Below are positions 1 through 4,931 of a stretch of DNA of 11,243 nucleotides, piece by piece. Under the pieces are notes generated by a model. The model was not told the DNA's origin. It saw nothing but the letters and a program-made list of their open reading frames with translations, and ran no database searches. Position 1 is the stretch's first letter, and each line of letters begins with the position of its first letter. Source of the stretch: Chitinophagaceae bacterium (lineage in GTDB: Bacteria > Bacteroidota > Bacteroidia > Chitinophagales > Chitinophagaceae); the NCBI GenBank assembly GCA_017853235.1, contig JAFMJX010000047.1, positions 1 through 11,243 of the forward strand, in the 5' to 3' direction. A program made the position numbers and the translations under genes.

Positions 1-548
1 ATTCTTAGAGCATAAGGTTGATTGGATTCTATGATTTTTATGGCTTTTTCAAATAATTTGTAATTTTCTAAAAGGGCTTTTTCATCAAAGCTTTCAATGT
101 TGGTCCCGTAATTTTTTTCAATCACACAAATACTTGAAGCTTTTGGTTCAATCACGGTACTTGAAAGAAAAAATAAGTCATGTCCGATGGATTGTATTTC
201 GTCCATTAAAGCAGTATCCCATCCTGGACATAAATACATATCATCATTGAGGTATAAAAAATATTTTGTTTGCACTAAAGTTCGAGCAGCATTAAGAGCA
301 TAGCAAACACCTATGTTTTTTTCACTGTAAGTATAATCAATATCATTTTGCTCCGCTACCCATTCTTTGCTTCCATCTTTTCCCTCGTTTATATGTACAA
401 TAATTTGATGTGCATATTTTGAATTTTTGCGAATACTATGAATGCAATTTTGTAGATAGGGCAAATTGTTCCAACTTGGAATGACAATAGAGAATTGGGC
501 GTTATGGTTTGGGGTAGCCTGGCTATAAACTTGTATACGCTCCTCCAT
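1..548 (-). CDS. Family 2 glycosyltransferase, N-terminal part (runs off left edge)
   Basis: The first 182 codons of a GT-A fold glycosyltransferase are visible; the rest lies outside the window. Residues 19-25 (FSIVIPSWNN region) form the first beta strand and nucleotide-binding start. An EGKDGS segment near 55-60, KNIGVCYALN near 77-86 and the acidic motif NDDM (101-104, the DxD-like metal/nucleotide-sugar site) follow in the order expected for GT family 2. Such enzymes transfer a sugar from a nucleotide donor, usually in the cytoplasm, to a surface polysaccharide, lipid or protein; acceptor and sugar cannot be told here. The ATG at 548 lies 13 bases after the stop of the 67-residue gene, so the two are probably co-transcribed. 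No signal peptide is seen. Family is confident, substrate unknown. Confidence 0.85.
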   Translation of the reverse strand, partial: MEERIQVYSQATPNHNAQFSIVIPSWNNLPYLQNCIHSIRKNSKYAHQIIVHINEGKDGSKEWVAEQNDIDYTYSEKNIGVCYALNAARTLVQTKYFLYLNDDMYLCPGWDTALMDEIQSIGHDLFFLSSTVIEPKASSICVIEKNYGTNIESFDEKALLENYKLFEKAIKIIESNQPYALR

Positions 549-561
549 ATGAATGAGTTTA

Positions 562-765
562 TTAGCCTTTTTCGTTTTTCCACCACTTGTATGCGATGTA
601 ACCGGCAATTCCAAAAGGCATGGCCGCTAAATATAATATGCCTGCATTAAAACCACGGCCTGCTTCCTCTCCAATTTGGCCAGCAGTTTTGGTGCAAATA
701 GAACATTGCGCCATGGCCCATGTCGAGATGCTTATTGAAATAATAAGAGCGAGTAGCTTTTTCAT
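562..765 (-). CDS. Small exported/membrane protein with CxxC, unknown function
   Basis: A 67-residue protein with a clear signal sequence (MKKLLALIISISISTWAMA, likely cut after residue 19), then QCSICTKTAGQIGEEAGRGF with cysteines 21 and 24 in a CxxC pair. A hydrophobic helix (about 43-61, GILYLAAMPFGIAGYIAYKW) and a short basic cytoplasmic-type tail KNEKG follow. The cysteines would sit just outside the membrane after processing. The residues before Cys21 (AMAQ) do not make a good lipobox. I recognise the general type (short Bacteroidota proteins with signal peptide, CSxC, one transmembrane helix) but not a function; heme or metal binding or a redox role are guesses. The gene starts 11 bases after the T tract of the upstream terminator and precedes the glycosyltransferase by 13 bases. 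Confidence 0.75.
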   Translation of the reverse strand: MKKLLALIISISISTWAMAQCSICTKTAGQIGEEAGRGFNAGILYLAAMPFGIAGYIAYKWWKNEKG

Positions 766-776
766 ATTAATGCCAT

Positions 777-833
777 AAAAAATCCCTCAAATAATCCTAA
801 TAGGGTGATTGATTCACTGGATTAAGCGAGGGA
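777..833 (-). terminator. Intrinsic terminator after bTHX
   Basis: Read on the minus strand, 833-783 forms a long imperfect hairpin: TCCCTC/GAGGGA (828-833 with 783-788), an internal loop, TAATCC/GGATTA (819-824 with 792-797), then a small inner stem GTGA/TCAC (814-817 with 805-808) around five bases. Six T residues (782-777) follow directly. It lies 17 bases past the bTHX stop and is well placed to end that transcript, although the next gene starts only 11 bases after the T tract. Confidence 0.8.
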
Positions 834-850
834 GAGTTTATTCGTTTGAA

Positions 851-973
851 TTAAGCCTTTGCTTTAGGAGCAGCAGCTTTTTTTCCTTTTGTTGCAGTTT
901 TGTGTGGTCTGCTTTTGCCAAATGAACCTTGAAATCTTTTTCCTTTAGCTGTTTTTTTATCTCCTCTTCCCAT
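851..973 (-). CDS. 30S ribosomal protein bTHX
   Basis: This is a 40-residue, strongly basic protein beginning MGRGDKKTAKGKRFQGSFGK and continuing SRPHKTATKGKK with an Ala/Lys tail. It matches the small ribosomal subunit protein THX, known from Thermus and present in Bacteroidota as a somewhat longer form; the G(R/K)GD(K/R)(K/R)T..GK...G..GK.RP signature is intact. In the Thermus 30S structure the protein sits in a cavity at the top of the head and stabilises RNA contacts. The gene is too short for many callers, and a longer meaningless reading frame (838-1059) covers it in another phase. It has its own -7 element upstream and an intrinsic terminator downstream, so it is probably monocistronic. 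It follows the DNA-binding protein HU. Confidence 0.93.
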   Translation of the reverse strand: MGRGDKKTAKGKRFQGSFGKSRPHKTATKGKKAAAPKAKA

Positions 974-1006
974 GATATTGATTGGTTTAATTTACTGTTA
1001 AGACTA

Positions 1007-1014
1007 CAAAAGTA
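1007..1014 (-). promoter_or_regulatory. Probable -7 promoter element for bTHX
   Basis: The minus strand reads TACTTTTG, an exact match to the Bacteroidota -7 consensus TAnnTTTG, 34 bases before the bTHX ATG. I see no good TTTG/TTG partner about 20 bases upstream, where the loop of the HU terminator lies. The first base of the element overlaps the last base of that terminator's T tract. Confidence 0.5.
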
Positions 1015-1050
1015 AAAAAACCCCTTGAATAATAGTATATCCAAGGGGTT
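1014..1050 (-). terminator. Intrinsic terminator after HU
   Basis: On the minus strand AACCCCTTG (1050-1042) pairs with CAAGGGGTT (1027-1019): nine perfect base pairs around a 14-base loop, followed by a T run through 1014. It lies about 42 bases after the HU stop codon. This is the strongest terminator in the window. Its T tract abuts the -7 element of the next gene. Confidence 0.9.
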
Positions 1051-1092
1051 TAATTTCAAAAAAGAACAGTTTAGTGTCTTTTGACGCTATAA

Positions 1093-1362
1093 CTATAACT
1101 TTCCGCTTAATTCTTTACCAGCTTTGAAGCGAGCTACTTTTTTAGCTTTGATTTTGATAGCAGCTCCTGTTTGTGGATTGCGGCCCATACGAGCTGCACG
1201 CTTAGAAACAGAAAAAGTACCAAATCCTACTAAAGTAACTTTATCTCCTTTTTTCAAGGCTTTAGTTACTGCTTCGATAAAAGCGTCTAATGCTGCGTTA
1301 GCTTGTGTTTTTGCGATCTCTGCATTGTCAGCAATGTGAGCGATCAATTCTGCTTTGTTCAT
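1093..1362 (-). CDS. hup: DNA-binding protein HU
   Basis: An 89-residue histone-like protein of standard HU length, starting MNKAELIAHIADNAEIAKTQ. The helical dimerisation half occupies about 1-40. The turn GDKVTLVGFGTFSV (39-52) and the DNA-clasping arm with RMGRNPQTGAAIKI (58-72, including the conserved RNPQTG tip) follow, then AKKVARFKAGKELSGKL. It forms dimers that bend and compact DNA without sequence specificity. An in-frame ATG at 1479 would add 39 residues of Lys/Phe-rich sequence, but that stretch contains the promoter and AT-rich leader and is not HU-like, so the start at 1362 is chosen. The gene is flanked by a promoter at 1395-1425 and a terminator at 1014-1050, which suggests its own short transcript. 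Confidence 0.96.
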   Translation of the reverse strand: MNKAELIAHIADNAEIAKTQANAALDAFIEAVTKALKKGDKVTLVGFGTFSVSKRAARMGRNPQTGAAIKIKAKKVARFKAGKELSGKL

Positions 1363-1394
1363 AGATGTGTTTTTTATAGTTTTAAACGATAGAA

Positions 1395-1425
1395 CAAATT
1401 TATTGGGTTTTATCAATTCAAACAA
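1395..1425 (-). promoter_or_regulatory. Promoter of HU
   Basis: On the minus strand the -7 box TAAATTTG (1402-1395) matches TAnnTTTG exactly. TTG at 1425-1423 stands 20 bases upstream as the -33 element; an overlapping TTTG at 1422-1419 gives a shorter spacing of 16. Transcription would begin around 1388, giving a leader of about 25 bases to the HU ATG at 1362. Confidence 0.6.
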
Positions 1426-1461
1426 TATTTTTTTTAAAATTTTGATTTTTATTTTTCCTTT

Positions 1462-1545
1462 GAAACCCTTAAATAGCAAGGTTTTCAGGCTAAATTGGCA
1501 AATTTGCCTCCCATTTTTATAATTTTAAATAGCAACGAAACCCTT
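1462..1545 (-). repeat. Two 9-mers each repeated in swapped order upstream of HU
   Basis: GAAACCCTT occurs at 1462-1470 and 1537-1545. AAATAGCAA (extending to TTAAATAGCAA) occurs at 1471-1479 and 1527-1535. The order of the two words is reversed between the copies. Between them lies the perfect palindrome GGCAAATTTGCC (1497-1508). The left copy can also form a stem, GAAA.CCTT with AAGG.TTTC (1462-1486). No coding capacity or terminator T tract goes with it. The role is unknown; it lies upstream of the HU promoter and after the DUF4286 gene. Confidence 0.5.
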
Positions 1546-1621
1546 GCTGGCATTGAGTTTCATTTAAAAAAAAGCTGAAATATAGGCCTGTAGCGGTTTT
1601 GAGCGATTTATATATCCACAA

Positions 1622-1930
1622 TCAATTCACAATTTTCATTTGTGTACTAAAGTGATAACATTGTTCTCCCCATTGGGCGGGGATTTCAGCCAATAGCGGA
1701 GAAGCATGCTGGCTAAGGTATTCCTCCATTTTATCTTTACTTAATGTAAACAATTGTAAAGTATAGGTAGGATATTGATCGGCAGTGACGTCTATGATGT
1801 AAAATTTACTTTCATTAAAACAGCTTGTTTGTATACATTTTGGAATAAAATTGGATTGCATCCACGCCACCCAAATGGGCTCAATGGCAGGGTCTACTTG
1901 AAAGCTGATATTACAAACGTGCATATGCAT
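1622..1930 (-). CDS. DUF4286 family protein
   Basis: A 102-residue soluble protein starting MHMHVCNISFQVDPAIEPIW and containing WVAWMQSNFIPKCIQTSCF, then a beta-rich middle (KFYIIDVTADQYPTYTLQLF) and a helical C-terminal part with EEYLSQHASPLL. This pattern of an N-terminal strand, a W..WM...HIP-like segment, a YTLQ strand and a Y..HAP.L helix is what I know from the DUF4286 family, common in Bacteroidota and of unknown biochemical role; the small ferredoxin-like fold is inferred. ATG at 1930 or the in-frame ATG at 1924 could be the start. It begins one base after the exonuclease III stop codon, so it is very likely translated from the same mRNA. No terminator with a good T tract was found downstream. 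Confidence 0.8.
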   Translation of the reverse strand: MHMHVCNISFQVDPAIEPIWVAWMQSNFIPKCIQTSCFNESKFYIIDVTADQYPTYTLQLFTLSKDKMEEYLSQHASPLLAEIPAQWGEQCYHFSTQMKIVN

Positions 1931-1931
1931 C

Positions 1932-2699
1932 TTATTTTATCTCCAATACGATAGGACAATGATCACTATGTTTCACTAAAGGTAGTATACTAGCCGAAAC
2001 AATTCTTTTTTCCATGATTTGAGTAGTACATAAATAATCAATTCTCCACCCTTTATTTTGCAATCGAACACTTGGAAATCGTTGACTCCACCATGAATAA
2101 GCTCCAGTGCTTTGTGGGTTTTTGAATCTAAAACTGTCTGTCCATCCTGTAGCCAAAAATTGTTCCATCCAATCACGTTCTTCAGGTAAAAAACCAGAAG
2201 ATTTTTTATTGCCCTTAGGGTCATGAATATCTATTTCACGATGTGCTATATTGTAGTCACCAGCTAAAATAATTTGAGGACGTTCTTTTTGTAATTCATG
2301 TAACCATGATTGTATTTCATTCAACCATTGGTATTTATAATTTTGTCTTTCATCGCCACTTGTACCAGATGGGAAATAAGCATTAATGATGGTGATATCG
2401 CCCATATCTACTCTTATGACCCTGCCCTCAAAATCACTCATCTCATGTCCAGTACCATACTCTATTTTATTTGGCTTTTGTTTACTAAAAACTGCCACGC
2501 CACTATATCCTTTTTTTTGAGCAGGATACCAAGCAACATGATATCCCATATTTGTAAATAAGGACAGATCAATATCATTGGGAGTTGCCTTTGTTTCTTG
2601 CACACAAAAAACGTCTACAGGATATGTTTGTAACCAATCTATCAACCCTTTTTTGATGGCAGCTCTTATCCCATTGACATTATAACTTACAATACGCAT
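1932..2699 (-). CDS. xth: Exodeoxyribonuclease III (AP endonuclease)
   Basis: A full-length 255-residue member of the ExoIII/AP endonuclease family, which cuts DNA 5' to abasic sites and degrades 3' ends in base-excision repair in the cytoplasm. The catalytic set is complete: Asn7 (SYNVNGIR), the metal ligand Glu35 (VQETK), Tyr108 (INAYFPSG), Asp148 and Asn150 (GDYNIAH), Asp221 (GWRIDYL), and the Asp246-His247 pair (KHSDHCPI). The family signature SGFLPEERDWM is at 168-178. The start at 2699 is supported by MRIVSYNVNG, the usual first strand of the family. The gene lies 24 bases after the stop of the 456-residue secreted protein and one base before DUF4286, so all three may share a transcript. 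No separate TAnnTTTG box was seen directly upstream. Confidence 0.96.
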   Translation of the reverse strand: MRIVSYNVNGIRAAIKKGLIDWLQTYPVDVFCVQETKATPNDIDLSLFTNMGYHVAWYPAQKKGYSGVAVFSKQKPNKIEYGTGHEMSDFEGRVIRVDMGDITIINAYFPSGTSGDERQNYKYQWLNEIQSWLHELQKERPQIILAGDYNIAHREIDIHDPKGNKKSSGFLPEERDWMEQFLATGWTDSFRFKNPQSTGAYSWWSQRFPSVRLQNKGWRIDYLCTTQIMEKRIVSASILPLVKHSDHCPIVLEIK

Positions 2700-2723
2700 T
2701 TTGAATTCATTAAATTAAATTTT

Positions 2724-4094
2724 TTAAATGGGAAGTTGAAAGATTTCACTAAAAGCCATCAATAATAAAAAATTCTTAAGTTCAAGATCTTCTATTGGCG
2801 TGACTTCTACCATTTGGTAAGGTTTATTTTTCCCTAATGCAATGATGCCTATTTGATCATTGATATAAATGGTTTTGATGTCATTGGCATAATTAATATG
2901 AATACTAAAGACTTGTTTTTTAAAATGACCTTGAATCACTTTTGCTGAAATGATCGCTTTCTTTTCAAACAGCGTCCCTATATTAAATTTTTTGGCAGAA
3001 TCATATCCATTCCATATTTCATTGGGATTAAAAAATTTATCTTTTTCTTTTACATTTTCTTCTACACTAAAATAGCCAATGCTGTCTCGATCTGAGTAAA
3101 TAGTGTGCATGGAGTCAGGTAAAAATATAATAGGAGAGAGGAGATTTCCCGTTTCGTTGGCGTGTGTATTAAATTCAATATATGAAAGCAAAGAGTAATC
3201 TTTATTATTATTGACATCGCGAAGAGGCTGTATGACTTCGTAATATTCATTGTCAAAATAGTTGCTTCGCTTTTTGATGATTGGAATCATATCAATAAAA
3301 GGATTTTTGGAACTCTTGTCTTTCAAATTAATTTTATTCATGATAGCACTAGGCGTTCTCAATAATTGTACCCCGGCACTAGAAACAAAACTGCTAAATT
3401 GTTTATTTGTATCTATAGGAATTCTAGTTTTATTTTGCACTATTGGCATCCAATAATTATCTGTAGCATAAGCGGTTGGTACTTTTGCTTCTACAAACAG
3501 TAAGTCATCCATTTCTGGTGTGAATAAGCTGGTTCCTTTTTGAAGCGCTTGCATGATAGCATTAGGAGTAGAAGAAGGAAGGTCCATAGGGAAACCTATA
3601 CCCATTGTTGCTTGGGGAACCAAATTCATTAATAAGGTTTTTTTGAATACGGCTTCTTGCTTTTGATTGAAAATACTTACTGTAATAAACCAAATAGATA
3701 CAATACTGTCTTTTTTTGACTCTGAAATTTTGATTAATTTATTTAGATATACAAATTCGGGATTTATCTCATACCATTCAAGATAGGCATGAAATGGAAT
3801 TTGTGCAGATTTATTCCAGTTCACTGCAAATTTACCCATCTGACTTTGTTTGGTAATATTATTAATGACTGGTTTAATATTTTTGTCTCTCACTAAATGT
3901 AGGTCAGCTAATAATCCTGTATCTAATGCTTCTAATATCCCATTAACATTGCTTGGAATATGCCAATAATTAGAAGTAGGCATCATCAATGAATAGGATT
4001 GAATTTGTTCCACAGCAACCATGGATTGAGCAGTTGACTTTTGCTGATAAAATAGTCCTATGACAAATAGAAAAAAGAGAATGATTGACTTCAT
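2724..4094 (-). CDS. Secreted protein of unknown function
   Basis: A 456-residue protein that I cannot assign to a family. Residues 1-22 are a typical signal peptide (MKSIILFFLFVIGLFYQQ, then KSTA, cut before Gln23), so the product goes to the periplasm or outer membrane. No lipobox and no further membrane helix is visible. The mature protein is Lys/Asn/Ile-rich with alternating beta-type segments, such as FHAYLEWYEINPEF near 100 and YSLLSYIEFNTH near 300. It has few cysteines, no obvious repeats, no C-terminal sorting domain and no enzyme motif I recognise. A -7 box TATTTTTG lies 23 bases upstream. Exonuclease III follows after 24 bases, but that proximity need not mean a shared role. The reading frame is intact and base composition resembles its neighbours. 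Confidence 0.85.
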   Translation of the reverse strand: MKSIILFFLFVIGLFYQQKSTAQSMVAVEQIQSYSLMMPTSNYWHIPSNVNGILEALDTGLLADLHLVRDKNIKPVINNITKQSQMGKFAVNWNKSAQIPFHAYLEWYEINPEFVYLNKLIKISESKKDSIVSIWFITVSIFNQKQEAVFKKTLLMNLVPQATMGIGFPMDLPSSTPNAIMQALQKGTSLFTPEMDDLLFVEAKVPTAYATDNYWMPIVQNKTRIPIDTNKQFSSFVSSAGVQLLRTPSAIMNKINLKDKSSKNPFIDMIPIIKKRSNYFDNEYYEVIQPLRDVNNNKDYSLLSYIEFNTHANETGNLLSPIIFLPDSMHTIYSDRDSIGYFSVEENVKEKDKFFNPNEIWNGYDSAKKFNIGTLFEKKAIISAKVIQGHFKKQVFSIHINYANDIKTIYINDQIGIIALGKNKPYQMVEVTPIEDLELKNFLLLMAFSEIFQLPI

Positions 4095-4116
4095 GCGGAT
4101 TCAAATCTTGGTCATT

Positions 4117-4133
4117 CAAAAATAGCTATTTTT
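4117..4133. promoter_or_regulatory. Divergent promoter region with 16-bp palindrome
   Basis: AAAAATAGCTATTTTT (4118-4133) is a perfect palindrome in the 94-base gap between the divergent 456-residue gene and LOG. On the minus strand TATTTTTG (4124-4117) is an exact TAnnTTTG box placed to serve the secreted-protein gene. On the plus strand the mirror half gives TATTTTTA (4127-4134), one base from the consensus, which could serve LOG. Good -33 elements are not obvious for either direction. The palindrome may be just two facing -7 boxes or also a regulator site. Confidence 0.4.
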
Positions 4134-4188
4134 AAATTAGCCTTCTTGCTTTTTTGATTTAACTTCACTTTATAAAAGTTACATCACT

Positions 4189-4926
4189 ATGGCTGTTTCC
4201 TCCAAAAGGCGCATCATACCGGCCACCAAATCATATGCATTAGAAGGGCCAAAACCTAGAATGAATGAATTATTTTTTGCATTCCAAATTTTTGTTCAAT
4301 TTATAAAGGGGTTTAGAGCTTTGCATTTTATTGGACCTTGTGTTACTGTATTTGGATCAGCGCGATTTAAAGAAGATCATCCTTATTATAAATTAGCCCG
4401 CGAAATGGGTAAAAAAATTGCAGAACTGGGTTTTGTAACCATGACAGGTGGAGGGCCTGGTATTATGGAAGCCGCAAATAGAGGTGCTTTTGAAAATGGA
4501 GGAAAATCTATTGGTTGTAATATTAAATTACCTTTTGAACAAGAACCTAATCCCTATGTAAATCATTCCATCACTATTAATTTCTTTTTTATCAGAAAGG
4601 TATTGTTGGTGAAATACTCTTATGCTTTTGTGATTATGCCTGGGGGATTTGGGACCCAGGATGAATTTTTTGAAACCCTTACATTGGCACAAACAAAAGT
4701 TATTAATGATTTTCCAATAGTTGTTATGGGACGTCAATATTATCAACCCTTTCAACATTGGATGGATCATATGGTACAAGAAGGTACCATTTCTCCTGAG
4801 GATAAAAAGTTTATTTTATTTACTGATAGTTGTGAAGAAGCCATCAACCATATTCGCAAATATGTTGAGAAGCATTATACAGTGAAACCGCGCAAGCGAT
4901 TATGGTGGCTATTTGAAAAAGTTTAA
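4189..4926 (+). CDS. LOG family protein (nucleotide 5'-monophosphate nucleosidase-like)
   Basis: A 245-residue Rossmann-fold protein of the LOG/TIGR00730 family, historically mislabelled lysine decarboxylase. Members cleave the N-glycosidic bond of nucleoside 5'-monophosphates, releasing base and ribose 5-phosphate; plant and some bacterial members activate cytokinins. Visible motifs are VTVFGSAR (52-59), TGGGPGIMEAANRGA (86-100, phosphate-binding loop), the Arg136-Lys137 pair (FFIRK), and the family hallmark PGGFGTQDE (151-159) with catalytic Glu159. The about 45-residue N-terminal extension before the first strand and the basic C-terminal tail (KPRKRLWW) are typical of the longer Bacteroidota type. 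This is the only plus-strand gene; it converges on metH with 5 bases between the stop codons. Whether it acts on AMP-like nucleotides or something else cannot be decided here. Confidence 0.93.
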   Translation: MAVSSKRRIIPATKSYALEGPKPRMNELFFAFQIFVQFIKGFRALHFIGPCVTVFGSARFKEDHPYYKLAREMGKKIAELGFVTMTGGGPGIMEAANRGAFENGGKSIGCNIKLPFEQEPNPYVNHSITINFFFIRKVLLVKYSYAFVIMPGGFGTQDEFFETLTLAQTKVINDFPIVVMGRQYYQPFQHWMDHMVQEGTISPEDKKFILFTDSCEEAINHIRKYVEKHYTVKPRKRLWWLFEKV

Positions 4927-4931
4927 AGTGC

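Noticed and set aside
389..586. 65-residue frame overlapping the glycosyltransferase start
   Set aside because: Out of frame with both genes it overlaps; the glycosyltransferase frame carries clear GT2 motifs.
838..1059. 73-residue minus-strand frame rich in Lys/Leu
   Set aside because: It overlaps bTHX in another phase, reads through the HU terminator, and has no family features; the bTHX frame explains the region.
1363..1479. N-terminal extension of the HU reading frame
   Set aside because: The extension is AT-rich leader containing a promoter match, and the HU fold begins at the internal Met at 1362.
1976..2224. Open frame inside the exonuclease III gene
   Set aside because: Shadow of xth, with no recognisable protein features.
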